Assembly (NCBI GenBank): GCA_016806645.1
Contig: JACSYO010000150.1
Location: 2,813,501-2,877,500 of the forward strand
Origin: Ophiodon elongatus
Lineage: Eukaryota; Chordata; Actinopteri; Perciformes; Hexagrammidae
DNA: 64,000 nucleotides
Direction of reading: 5' to 3'
In this document: in pieces, positions 52,389 through 64,000 of the stretch
Layout: the number at the start of each line of letters is the position of its first letter
Numbering within the stretch: the first letter of the stretch is position 1
Translations under genes and position numbers: made by a program
Notes under the pieces: generated by a model
Databases searched by the model: none
The model's input: the letters and a program-made list of their open reading frames with translations, nothing else
Told to the model about the DNA's origin: nothing

Positions 52389-52447
52389 CACACACACACA
52401 CGCACACACACACTCATTCAAGATCACACGCACACACACACACACAC
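52389..52447. repeat. Interrupted (CA)n in the presumed 5' UTR of the short transcript
   Basis: Two CA arrays (52389-52412 and 52429-52447) separated by a 16-base unique stretch. If the start site is near 52350, they would be transcribed, unless spliced out. Confidence 0.85.
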
Positions 52448-52949
52448 TGGTACGGAGGACGCCACAGAATGCACCCAGGCGATACCCCGACTCTGCTGCT
52501 AGAGCTGCTTGTACAGACGCTGACATCTCAAAGTGCTCAACTGGGATAACCGACCCACTGGATACGAGGCCGAGCTATAGACCGACCCGATACTGACAGA
52601 GGAGAAACCTGAAGGAGATGCTGAGGGTTCAGGCAGAACAAGCCTAACAGCTGGATCCTGCTCCTAAAGGAGATGTGTCAAGTGGTTAACAGGCAAAAAG
52701 ACAAAAGCGACAGAAATCGTGCTGAGATTGGTTAAAAGTCAAGCCGACTTCTCTGCGGGTGTTGGAAAACAGAAAACACACTGGACTTTTCAATAAGCCG
52801 CACTGGGCAGCAGAAGAAGAGACACGGCAGGGAAACTGACAAACAGCCTGCCAGACTTACGAGACAACCTTCACACTGAAAAACCTCAAGGCTGAAACAA
52901 AACAAAAAGGACAGATCCCTGTGAAAGAAACACAGCTGGGAAAATAAGA

Positions 52950-52975
52950 ATGGCGTGTGACATTCTGCTTCAGAG
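52950..52975 (+). CDS. fam13b: fam13b alternative first coding exon, short isoform start (MACDILLQ-)
   Basis: ATG at 52950 in a strong context (AGAATGG, A at -3 and G at +4) reads MACDILLQ and two bases of a Ser codon, then the donor AG/GTAAAC. The frame is closed upstream by TGA at 52893-52895, so this is a true frame start. Phase 2 fits exon 8, giving MACDILLQSSHLSPISIL..., a protein without the RhoGAP domain. From memory, the short isoform of human FAM13A begins MACEIMPLQSSQ, joined to its equivalent exon. The similarity in residues, phase and position is hard to explain by chance. The untranslated part would extend upstream to about 52350. Confidence 0.8.
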
Positions 52976-54225
52976 GTAAACATCGGGGTTATGTAACGTC
53001 TCTAGTCTGACTGGAATAAATGACGGATGGATGGATCGATGAATGATGGATGGATGGCTGGATGGAGGTGAAGGCGAATGTGGTTGGATGATGGATAATT
53101 GAATGAATGAGCATCAGTGGGTAAGAGAGGAGAAATGGCATGAGATTGGATGAATTAAGTAGAATAATTAACAAAGAGATAAAAGGTGAAAGCTACATTA
53201 ATGGATCAACTTGTGAATGAATTAGTGGAAGGTCTTAAGTGATGTAATACCTTTTTATAACGGAATGGAAGAATTGAGGGAAATGAGATTGGATCGTGCA
53301 TTCTTGCTTATTGTTTTGTTACCAAGCAGAGATGCAAAAGAAAACAGGGACAGGAGGAAGTCTGTGTCTTTTCTTGTACAGGAATAGAAACAGGGCAAGG
53401 CATTACTTAGCAGCTGATATTGTGTTACGCAATTCAAGTAAAAAGAAGGCAGAGGGATCTGGCTGAGAATGTGTCAGCATTTTTGTGGGGCTGAAAACAC
53501 GAGTTGTCCTCATTTAATCAGTATTTTCTCAATCAAACATACCGTTTTAATATATCTGAGGCATGTAAGTAGATGCACTCATGATTGGAGGAAGTTGTTG
53601 GCAGTTTCTGTACGTTCTTAACATTATTGAGTACCAATGTACGCTCTTCGCAATAAATTTGAAAAATATTCTTACTAAATATTGGTTAAATATGTGTAAA
53701 TTAGAGAAGTGGACAATCTTGACTATGATTGAAACGATTGGTCAATTGATTGATTTTTAGGAAACAATTACTCCTTAAAAGTTATCAAGAAGAAATGGCA
53801 ATTTTCTCAAATGTAAGGATTTATTGAGGGCTGCGACTAATGATATTTTTCATTATAGATTGACGATTATTTTCTCTATTTTCTTGATTAGTCTAATAAA
53901 TGTCTAAAAATAACAATTTCTCAGAGTCCTCGGCAATGTCCTCATGTTTTTGGAAATTGTGAAATTTTTCTCACAAACTCTCCAATTTCATGTCCATTTA
54001 CCATTGAGGAGGTAGAGGGAGGGCCTGTGGAGAATGTGTTGAGTCAACTAAACAAAATAGATCATTCTTCTCAGATGGCCTTAAATCTGTGACCCGGTCA
54101 ACGTTTGAGTTGTTTGAATACACGGCTCTGTGAGAGTTTCTTGGCCCCGACATGAAGCTCTATAAATGTTTACAGAGGCAGCGAGACGAGATGTTAATGA
54201 GCTGCAAGATGATGCTCAGGATTCT

Positions 54226-54331
<106 letters not shown>

Positions 54332-54607
54332 GAAGGGAAGGCTTTAAGAGACATAGTGAAATGTGTCATCTTGCGCACGCTGACATACAATATACAATAT
54401 ACGTGTCGTATGAATTTATGTGTGTGTCTGTGGGGGAGAGGAGGGGGGTGGTTGGTTGTGTGTGTGTGTGTGTGTGTGTGTGGGTTTGTGGGTTGGTGGG
54501 TGGATAGATGCGTAGACTGCAGCAGTCTGTAAGACCTCCGAGCCAGAACAGAGCAGGCTTGCTGACAACAGCATCTCTGTGGAATCACAACTAACCTCAA
54601 ACTCACC

Positions 54608-54644
<37 letters not shown>

Positions 54645-57600
54645 CACACGCTCACACACATGCACACTCTTTGTTTCCTTTATATCGAGCCACCAGAGTA
54701 ATGCTGTCAATAATCCAAGGCGCCCTTTATCGGCCCTTTTCCTCGTCGCCATTTGCACTGACGACACAAAGTTACTCTGTTGATGTTTTATTTTGTTTAT
54801 TTAACGCAGCAGGCAAAGCCACAGTGATGCTGAGATGTTTTTGTCGTTTAGTCACTCGGTCAGCTGAGGTGAGGCCACGGATACCAAAGCACAGCGTTTA
54901 AGCTCTGCAGTGAATTCTGTGTGGAACAAATACTCCTGGTCTATATTTGTGATATGCGGTGTGTGGTACATGCGTTTAGGCCAGTTGTTTACACGACAAC
55001 ACAAAGTAACTTGGCCAAAATACTGAAAGGCAGTAGAGAGAGAGACTGTGAAGGCTGGATTGAACCCGTGCATTGGTAAAATACTGACTCACCTTAAAAA
55101 CAAGAACTTCCCCTTGGAACACAGCACAAAAATAAGCAGGAAATCATTTTTATATTTTGCTGCAATTTATCAACAGCAGGGCTAACCCAGATTTCATCTG
55201 CACATATATGAAGGTCACAAACCTCCTGGAGGTGTAAAATGCTAGCTGACATTATCATATGACGCCTAATATTACATGCAGTACGCTAAAGGTTCCACTT
55301 AGTTATGCTCAAAGCTCATGACTTCATTACCAGTAAAACCTGCGGGGGCAGTCACGTGTAGATTATGGAGTCCACGTTGAACTATTCTCCCATGTTAAAG
55401 TAGATGACAGGTGGGATTCAGTTACTGCAACCCTTCAAGAATGGATCTGCACGTATATGTCCACCTTTTACAAGCATTTTATGATGCTCCTGTATAAAAC
55501 CATTATGGTTTCAATTAAAGTAGTTATAAAGTAGTTTTTAGAACAGTGTCATAGAATTCAAAGAAGACTATAACTATAATGTCGATTTATGAAAAAACAC
55601 CGGTTAATAGATAGATGCTGCTTTGTAATATTATGGTAACATTTACTTTATACTATTCCATTGAAATTTAATCACAAGTGCATTACTCAGCCCTCAGCTG
55701 TACACCTGCCTACTGATAATACAGCCTGGTAATGTTCCTCCACCAACCTCAGATGTCTTCAGGATGTAGTTGATAAAGCAGTTACTGAAATCATAATAGC
55801 TAAATAATAATAGTAATAAGATTAAATAACTAATTATAAGTAATTTAAAAAACTTTTTTTTTTTTTTTTTTAAATGGACAGCGCTCAGAAATGAGCAGAT
55901 GAAAAATAGCATTAATCATCGCCGCTAAATCCAATTTGAAAAGTTTTTTCTTTTTTTTCTTCTGAGACGTTATCAAAGACAAAGTGTTTGATAACAGCCA
56001 ACTAAAGCTGTGACTTCAGATGTTATCGCGGTCTTTTCTTCTGTCTTTGGCGACGACTCCAGTCGTCCGTAGGGCAGGAGCCGATCTAATCCAACTTAGT
56101 TGGAGCACATTTGAAAGAAAGGTTATTCCCCAACTATTGCTTCATTGTTGCACATGTTGCTAGGTTTAAGGCCAAGATCAACAATGTGAGTAAATACTTA
56201 ACCTTCATACGTCTTGGAGAAGCCTTGTTGTTGATTCGTTTGTTAAAATGTGTGTTAGCGGCATCATATGCTCTCCAACATGGATCTTCATTGAAGTGAA
56301 CTGTTTTTTATCAGTATTTTTTGATAGCGTTCCACTGGCCTCTGTGATTAAAGTTTCCAGTGTGTTGCACCTAGTCGGGCGTTGTTCAGAAATGTGCTCT
56401 GTTGTATGAGATGCCACATAACAGGTGAGGAATGTTTCACACCTGTTATTAAACATGTAACAACACTGATTACACCGGAAATAATCAGAACCACTTTGAA
56501 CGACACCAGGGAGCTAGAAGTCCTATCTGCCCTTCATGGTGTTCTCATGAAGGGAGGGTAGAAAAGCCCTAAAGGGCCCTATAGAGGGTGCCGCGTAAAG
56601 TCCTTTCGGGCTCAACTGACGCCGACAGAAATGTTATCTCTGCTGCTGCTTTCGGGAGCTCGAGGAGGGCCGGGACACCCTGAAGGCCGCGACAACAATT
56701 TCAGTTCAAGTCTTCGGGGGGCGAAATGGTGTAAGATCAGATATTATCTTTGCTACTTAATTCATGTGGAGATTATGTAACGTCCTTGAGGACCCTATCA
56801 AGGATCTATTGTTGGTGGTGCAGCCACCCAGCCCGGTCCCTTAGGGTACAACTCAGCGGGAGAGCCTGCGCTGTCAGATGTTATCAGGCGCTGCCGCAGA
56901 GAGCTGCGCGTTCCTGTTTTAAAGGGCAGTTTTTTAGTAGAAGAAAGGGAGGAGAGTTTAGATAAGTCTAGATAATTATGGACTCCAAAATAGATTGGCC
57001 TTCCACAAAGCCAGAAGCTTAGTTTAATATTATCCAAGTATTTATTAAGTCAACTTGGGAGGGCAAGAAAATAAAAAAAAAAAAAAAATAACATCTGTTT
57101 TTACCTTTTTATTACTTCCCTCACACCCTCATTCTTTGGGCAGTTTTGTCAGGCGTACCGTTTGATCTCCGCAACACTTCCCTTTGTGTCTGTCACACAC
57201 ACATTCACGATCAAGGTTACGGTGTCAGAAAGGGGGGATGTCAGACACTTGTTACATTGAAAGCCAGTAACAAGGACGGGAGGAGATTAGAGAGGAAAGA
57301 AAGATCGAGAAAGACCTCGAGTGAAAGATAAACAAAAGGATAAAGAAGATATGATATTTCTGTGTAAAGCATGATGGGGTGGAATGAGAGAAAGTGATAA
57401 AGAAGGAGGCATGCACGAATATTAATAATAATGGTATGTAAAGTGGGTATGTAAATAGAAAGAGAAATTAACATCAAGAAGGAAATAATGATAGGGCAGA
57501 AAAGAGAGTTGGTGGCAATGATAGAAACAAGAAACAAGGGAAGAATAGGAAGTAAATATGGAGAAAGAAGAATAAAGATGGAGGGTATTATTGTTTCCTT

Positions 57601-57658
57601 TCTGCCATTAATAATTCAGTCTATATCGATCTACCTCAGGACTTCTTACTGCATTAAG

Positions 57659-57766
<108 letters not shown>

Positions 57767-57916
57767 ATTGTGTTAAAGAGCCAACATACATCCACACAAA
57801 AAGGTTGCATAATGTCAGCTGCTGTTTTTCTAATGAGATGAGCTTGACTGTCTGAGTCACACACACAATGTATGAGATGTACCCGTGCACTTGGGCATAA
57901 TGTGAACGACCTTGTG

Positions 57917-57954
<38 letters not shown>

Positions 57955-58065
57955 GAGTGTTATATAAATCTGGAGTCCTGGCGTGCCTGTCAGTATGTGT
58001 GTGTGTTTATGAGGCCAGCGGCAGGCTGCTGAATCAACAGACACATCTGATCCCTGTTTCATGAC

Positions 58066-58100
58066 ACACACGCACGCACACACACGCACGCACGCACACA
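58066..58100. repeat. (CACACG)n / CA compound array
   Basis: About 35 bases of CACACGCA-type units in intron 7. Confidence 0.85.
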
Positions 58101-58232
58101 CTTCCTTTTTTTATGGAGGAACATTGAAGAACAAATATGATTTGACACACACACCCTTTTATCTGATCAGCAGGTTTTAGCAGAGCTCTGTAGCCTAAAT
58201 AACAATCTGCCCACCCAGAGTGGCGCCAGCGA

Positions 58233-58233
<1 letters not shown>

Positions 58234-58325
<92 letters not shown>
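58234..58325. repeat. (GT)n microsatellite
   Basis: About 45 uninterrupted GT units, about 330 bases upstream of exon 8. Confidence 0.95.
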
Positions 58326-58328
<3 letters not shown>

Positions 58329-58449
58329 TGCATTTCTTGAGATTGTCATTTTGCACAGGGGATCTTAGATTAGGAGACAACTGCAGTGAAAACATAACCT
58401 CATTAATGCAGTTTTTGTTCCTCAGTGCTTGAACTCTGACTGATTTTTC

Positions 58450-58452
<3 letters not shown>

Positions 58453-58486
<34 letters not shown>
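58453..58486. repeat. (AC)n microsatellite
   Basis: About 16 AC units, about 165 bases before exon 8. Confidence 0.95.
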
Positions 58487-58489
<3 letters not shown>

Positions 58490-58650
58490 AGCGCCCAGAT
58501 GTATCCATGGTTATTGTCATTCTTCTTCCCTGTTTTGACTCTTGTTGCCCGACACGCTCCAAGGTCATGTCATGTCAGTATGGGAAGGGAGTCGAGGAGT
58601 ACGTGATGTTCTAACCATGTTGTCTTTTTCCTCTCTCTTTCTCTCTACAG

Positions 58651-58695
58651 TTCCCACCTCTCCCCGATATCCATCCTGCCTGCTGACTCTGCTGA
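58651..58695 (+). CDS. fam13b: fam13b exon 8: 45-bp small exon (residues 277-292)
   Basis: Acceptor TCTCTCTACAG before 58651, donor GCTGA/GTAAGT after 58695, phases 2 and 2. Encodes SHLSPISILPADSA plus split Ser and Glu codons. The core SPISILPA is identical to what I recall from human FAM13B. At 45 bp and phase-symmetric, it can be skipped without changing the frame. It is the predicted joining point for both the long form (from exon 7) and the short form (from 52975). Confidence 0.93.
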
Positions 58696-61600
58696 GTAAG
58701 TACACACACACACACCAGAAATGTATCCACTCACGATAACATACATAGGCACTTCTTTATGTACACACACTGTAGAAACTTACAGACATACACTACACTG
58801 TCATTTTATGTGCACCTGCTTGTAAAAACAAATACATCTTTAAGCGGCTATTCTTCAAAGGTTCTGAAGAGGGTGATAGAAAACTGTAAACAGGGGGTAA
58901 GAGAGCCAGGTTGGTTGAAGTGCTAAGAGGAAGTAAAGGGCCATCTGCTCAAGAGGCAGATAAAATAACAAGAATCAACAGAAGAAGAAGTGCAAGCAGC
59001 GCTGTGGAGAGCTGGGAGAAAAGTAAGAGGTTAAGAGGAAGTGATGAGGAGGAAAGAGGAAGGCCTTCTGTTTTTTGTTTTTTTATGGAGCTAAACTAAA
59101 GCGTTTTGTGTGACTGTGCTTTTAGAGCCCCAAGGACATGAACTCAGCAATCACATGACTGCCAGGCCTCTGCCTCTTTACTGCATGACATGGGCACAGA
59201 GTAAAATCAGCCACTGTGGTGCTAGACAGCAACGTGAGGCCTGAAAGCTTGAGCACACAAAGATGTCTCAGGAAGAAACACATGAAAACTGAAAGTCAGT
59301 CGTCCGATTCAACTTGTCAATAACAAAAGGGAACAAAATGTCGGCAAATTAACCCCGCAATAATCATCATATTTGATGTAACCATTCGCATCTGTTGACA
59401 TCAACATATTATGAATTAATCAGCTTTTTTGTTTTGCTTAAAAAGTATTTGCAAAATCAGCATGTTTATATAATTGCTTCATTATTTCCTAAATACTAAT
59501 GTGCCAAAATCACAAGCCAAAGAAAAGTGGCAAATCGCCAGCTGGAACAAGTGTTTGGCTTTATCGTTTTAAAGAATTAGTTAAATAATTAATCAGTTAA
59601 TCAAAATAGTTGCTGATTCATATTGTGTGTGTGTGTGTATGTATATGTATATATATATATATATCTATCAACTAATTAATTATTGAACTTATTGCTTCAG
59701 CTGTAACATATTGGCACAATGATGTTCATTTAGAATGGCTGTCTTCATATTTTCCAATATGCTAAGAATAGTCTGTTTGGCTTTTTTTTCTTTTTTTTTA
59801 CAAAATACATTTGTATTAGTCAAACTTCATCTGGATAAACACAAACCTGTGCAATATTAAATTTCCAGAAAGCGAGCAAACTGCGATAAATGAGAAATTA
59901 TGAAAAGCAAATGGATGGACAGACTGAAAACCACCAACAAAAAAAAAAAAAAGGATTCATTGTTAAATTGTAATATGGTGCACGTGGGCCTCCATGTGTT
60001 TGCGCTGTGCTTGTTATCCATCATATTTTAGGAATAAAGCTACCAATAATGAAGAATACATATATACTGACATACGAGTATACTAATCTTCCTTGGAAAA
60101 CGTGTCCAGTAGTATAACTATCTTCTGGGTGTCACGCGAGTACAAAAACTACCGGCACATTTCCAGACATCCATCAGATAGCTTCAAGGGCCTCGGTTCC
60201 AAAGACCGTCTTGTGTCTCTGAGATCTGTGTCTCCACTTTCCTCTCGCTACCAGGATGCGTTCAAAAGGATTCTCCTCTGTTGGGAGGCATGAAAGGATT
60301 TCGACAAAATTTAATCGACAGCAAAAACACACAGTGCGTCTCTTGACCGCGTGTGTGTGTGAAAGGGAAAGGCTGCAAGCACATCATCTTCTACTGCTCA
60401 TGTGTTCGTATAAGGAAGTAACTGTTTAGTGAGAGGTGGTTATTATTAGTAGGACTTCCTACACTTAGAGGCTGAGTTGCTGCTGAAGGTGAAGGTGGGT
60501 TTTGTAGTCCAGAGAAATGAGTGCACAATGTGTGTGTGGGTGTCTGGCTGATACATCCTCATCTCACACACACACACACACACACATTTATCTGACCTCA
60601 GCCCAGAACCTTTCATGAGTTTTACCTTAAATGGCGATGGATTTGAAGCCCAAACACAGTTATGTTCCAGCTCCAAGTCTTCCATTTAAAACCGTGTAAC
60701 TTTGTTCATATACATATATTGTATACGTCACACACGCAGTAAGATATTACCACGATTTGTAAAGAATAGAAGACAACTTTTGGGGGAACATCAATAAAAC
60801 TATGTGTAATGATGGCGTACGGTACATCGGGAGCAGCAGGTGGTGTGGAGGAGTGTGAGGCGAGCTGGGCGTTTTCCCAGTCTTCAACCTCTGCTGCTGT
60901 CTGAGCTGGCGGAGAAAACAAAGCTAACAGCCTGCAAGAAGCCAGAGTAAACAAGGGAGGGATACTTTATGATCACACATGTGGTTGAGTAAAATAAAAT
61001 CTTAGTAGAGCCCGTGGATCAACCGTCACATGTCAGTGTGCTGGAGGTCAGAGCGTGACTGCTGCTGTTACCTTTTATGCCTATAAATGTCCTCTCGCCT
61101 CTCTGGTTTTATAGTTTAAATATTATTAATCCTTTCATAAGTGGACCAGGTTTGTTTTTACTTAATAAGGACTTGTTAAATAGCCCAGAATGGAAAAGAA
61201 ACCATATCAGTGAGTATTAGGCTCTCACAATGTTGGATTCATTATTCACCTTTAGAAAATGTGTCTTACTGTAACTTCGCTGCCACGTACACTCCTGTTA
61301 GTCATTTAAAGCTCCGGTCATTAATTGATTAGCAGAGGCTGATGATGACAGGTAGGATTATGTGAGGAAGCTTACAAATGGTTCCAGGATTTGAGCTGTG
61401 CATCATTACTGGTTACTGCTGAACCTTAATCTGAAAATATAGGTCTTAATTAAATGGGTAAACAATCCACCAACTCACTGGATTCAATATAACTGAAGAA
61501 AAGAGCACAGAAATTAAAATTAATCTCATGTAGAGACAATTCAATAATTGAACACATCACTGAACCCTATTTGAAGAACAGAAGATAGTAGCTATATTTA

Positions 61601-62601
61601 ACATATATATTATATTTATTCAAAAGTTAATTTACTGTGAAAGCATTAAGATGATTGTTTTTTATTCTGATCAGTTAGAGGAAATTAGATTATTAGATGG
61701 ATTACATAATATTAAATATAATATAGTACAATTTTAGCTTTTGGTTCATGTTAGTGACTGTTACAATGCAGATTACAGTTTTTTAAAAGCAACATACTCA
61801 AGGAAAATAATTTCTTTACAGAACAAATTATTACAGACAGTTTCTTTTCATCTCTGCTGAATTTATATATATATATTTATATATATTTATATTATATATT
61901 TATATATATATATATATATATATATTTATTTATATATCAGATCCACCACAGGTTGAAGACAACCTGCAGTATTGGTGCTCTCTGTTAGTAGATAAATACT
62001 AAACTGATGTGAATCAACCCCACTGATTCATGCAGGATTCCATATCGATTGACATTAGAGGCTTTATTTATGTGGATTTAAGAGGACATTTTTATTGGCT
62101 GCCATTGCTGAATAAACAGAGAAAACACGATCACAGGATCTTATCCAAAGCGGTTATGTAAACCTTTGGCTTTGATCTCGTGTAGATATTATCACTGGAA
62201 AAACTGAGCGGTTACAGTTTACACTCATTACAGCTGAGCTAAACTCACTCCAGTGGAGAAAACATGGGCTGCACAGTGTTTAACATGGTTTTAAACTCAG
62301 ACTGCAATTGATTAGTAACTAACTATCTGGCTCGCCTTTGTGAAACAACATGAAACAAACACTTTCAGGGTTCGATGTCCACTTGGGTCACCTTGATAAA
62401 CTTAGTACAGAATTTAAGGTGAAACACAAACCAGATATCCTGTTTGTTTTAACAGAGGCTACGATGCAGCACATCAGAATGTGAGGAAAATGCCATTTTT
62501 AAGTGAAACTTAATGCATCATCACGCACAGTAGTAAAGTGTGAATACGCATATAAATCTTGATGAATTGCGCCCGTGTGTTTTCTGTGTTTTTTTTTCCA
62601 G
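58696..62601 (+). other. fam13b: fam13b intron 8 (3.9 kb)
   Basis: GTAAGT start, TTTTTTTCCAG end. AT-rich with a (GT)(TA) array at 59623-59664 and an AT-rich TTTATA array at 61864-61937. No exon seen. Confidence 0.8.
61864..61937. repeat. (TA)n / TTTATA array
   Basis: About 75 bases of ATAT and TTTATA units in intron 8. Confidence 0.9.
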
Positions 62602-62688
62602 GATAATCCAGCGAACCATCAGGGCCGCAGTTGAGCAGCACTTCTTTGAGCTGAAGACCTCCATCGACACCAACTACGACAGCCAAGG
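62602..62688 (+). CDS. fam13b: fam13b exon 9: conserved helix TIRAAVEQH (residues 292-321)
   Basis: Acceptor TTTTTCCAG before 62602, donor CAAGG/GTGAGG after 62688, phases 2 and 2, 87 bp. Encodes IIQRTIRAAVEQHFFEL, which matches the FAM13 family helix (human FAM13B has, as I recall, ERTIRAAVEQHLFDL). KTSIDTNYDSQ then follows. This helix is present in both the long and the short isoform. Its function is not established to my knowledge. Confidence 0.95.
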
Positions 62689-63170
62689 GTGAGGGTCCAG
62701 ACACATGCATCAACGTTCACACCTATACACTACACGCATAAATATAAATGCACTTGGGTCATGTTTAAGATCACTTTCACACTACAACAAAACATGTTGT
62801 GTTCTACTCTTTGCCCTCCGTGCACCTGCTGGTGGGAACATGCGTTACACAGATACCTCAGCGGTCCTGAGGACATCTGATGACTTTAAAGGACCACATT
62901 TGCCATAGTGAACATTATGTACGGAGGCATGAAGCCAGCCAGATGGCTCAGGTTACCGGTAAACATGTTGACAGCTGTGATGTTAATTAGCAAACCCTAG
63001 ATGTTTAGGGGAGCAGCTGTTCAGTTGTCAGTCACCTCTAAGACAAAACATGTCACAGCATTTTATGCTGCATACCGAAATAGGTTAGCACGCCCTACCA
63101 TCATAAAGGCACAGCGGCAGGGTTTTAAGTTAATCTTATTTATTCCCTGTTTTTATTTCCTGTTCTCCAG
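62689..63170 (+). other. fam13b: fam13b intron 9 (482 bp)
   Basis: GTGAGG start, TTCTCCAG end. Nothing else seen. Confidence 0.85.
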
Positions 63171-63318
63171 GGTGAGTCCCAGTGAGCCTGCAGAGCCGGG
63201 TTGTCATGGAGACGAGGCGCAACAAACTGACCCCGAGGACAGTCCCTGCGACACAGAAGGGGAGACCCCACTCACACAGACCGAGCAGCGCATACAACGA
63301 AGCCAGAAAGACACACAG
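63171..63318 (+). CDS. fam13b: fam13b exon 10: Ser/Glu/Pro-rich linker (residues 321-370)
   Basis: Acceptor CTGTTCTCCAG before 63171, donor ACACAG/GTTTGT after 63318, phases 2 and 0, 148 bp. Encodes VSPSEPAEPGCHGDEAQQTD, then PEDSPCDTEGETPLTQTEQR and IQRSQKDTQ, an acidic, polar, probably disordered segment with no close match that I recall. The frame would otherwise run on into the CA array, so a donor near here is required; the chosen one is the best, but not a perfect, consensus. Confidence 0.8.
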
Positions 63319-63335
63319 GTTTGTCAGAGACAAAG

Positions 63336-63339
<4 letters not shown>

Positions 63340-63395
<56 letters not shown>
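63340..63395. repeat. (CA)n microsatellite beside the exon 10 donor
   Basis: About 28 CA units beginning about 20 bases after the exon 10 donor. Confidence 0.95.
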
Positions 63396-63398
<3 letters not shown>

Positions 63399-63875
63399 GG
63401 AAATTTCCCTAACAAACGTTCACAAACAATACACAGAGCCCAACCAGTTGCTGTGTGGGCCGGCAGCATATTTCCCATAGCTAACCTCCTTCCTGTCTCC
63501 GTCTGTCGGTTCGTCCCAAGGCTAAATGTTTGATTTTATCAGCACAGTCCATCTTTGTTCTGTTCTGATGGTCACAATAGCTGGACCAGACCTGTTTTAC
63601 TAATGTACGCACAGATTAATGAATACGCTGAGTCACAGAGGCAGTGTTTTGTTATAACTTACAGAGGGAACATCATGAAGCCGGATCATATTTTAAAAAG
63701 GGGCTGCTCAGTGTCAAAGCGGTGAAAAAGATTTCACCAAAGATCAACTGCATCGACTACAATCATATCCACGTTTTACTCCCTCTGGGATTCATAGTAG
63801 GTCGACTCCACATTTTTTTTTTAACAAAATTGTGATCTTGTTTTCAAATCACAGTGGCACAACTTGTATTGAACA

Positions 63876-63970
63876 CAATAATAATAATAATAATACATTT
63901 TATTTATATAGCACTTTTCAAAATTCTCAAAGACACTTTACAAACTTTAAAATCATCATAAAAGAGCGAT
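63876..63970. repeat. Interspersed repeat end, (AAT)n plus ATTTTATTTATATAGCACTTT
   Basis: An AAT array followed by TTTATTTATATAGCACTTTT and CTCAAAGACACTTTACAAAC, a motif set I recall from very common vertebrate and fish repeats. It likely continues beyond the window. Family not named. Confidence 0.55.
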
Positions 63971-64000
63971 ACACTAAAAACATGGAACATACATTAGTCA

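Larger units (their letters stand above)
63319..64000 (+). other. fam13b: fam13b intron 10, incomplete
   Basis: Starts GTTTGT and contains a CA array 20 bases on and an interspersed repeat near the right edge. No further exon is visible before the window ends. Confidence 0.7.

Overview
The window is vertebrate nuclear DNA, almost certainly from a bony fish. It has multi-kilobase introns with GT-AG splice sites, very many long (CA)n/(GT)n and (CT)n arrays, a tRNA-headed SINE and several fish-type interspersed repeats. There is no bacterial-style gene packing. The exact species cannot be read from the sequence; a spiny-rayed (percomorph-type) teleost is an inference from the repeat types.

One protein gene dominates the window, on the + strand: a FAM13B orthologue (fam13b). 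I reconstructed its exon chain from splice signals, reading-frame phase and similarity to the human family as I remember it. Non-coding exon 1 lies in a CpG-rich block ending at 4653. Non-coding exon 2 is 24186-24333. Coding exons are 26575-26787 (ATG at 26622), 32456-32668, 34025-34202, 34435-34579, 45048-45175, 58651-58695, 62602-62688 and 63171-63318. All phases agree across every junction. Together they give 370 residues without a stop, about the first 40% of a typical FAM13B protein, and the gene runs off the right edge. The four exons from 26575 to 34579 carry a RhoGAP-fold domain; the later ones carry an acidic linker and the conserved helix with the core TIRAAVEQH.

A second transcription unit starts inside the 13.5-kb intron 7. 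A promoter-like block (three ATTGG boxes exactly 31 bp apart, an RFX-type X-box and a TATA-like site, 52214-52326) lies upstream of a short coding exon. That exon begins MACDILLQ and ends at a good phase-2 donor (52975). It fits in frame to exon 8 and gives a short isoform without the RhoGAP domain. It resembles the start of the short isoform of the human paralogue FAM13A, so the two-promoter layout may predate the FAM13A/FAM13B split. This is the most interesting observation in the window.

Layout: 1-4285 is upstream flank with repeats and one weak minus-strand exon candidate (2640-2844). 4286-5000 is the main promoter, CpG block and exon 1. 4654-24185 is intron 1 with no recognised gene. 24186-34579 holds exon 2 and the RhoGAP exons. 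34580-58650 holds two long introns around exon 7, a SINE, a TTAA-flanked MITE, a possible CCAAT/X-box element at 42489-42528 and the internal promoter. 58651-64000 holds exons 8-10. No tRNA, rRNA, CRISPR array or bacterial element was seen.
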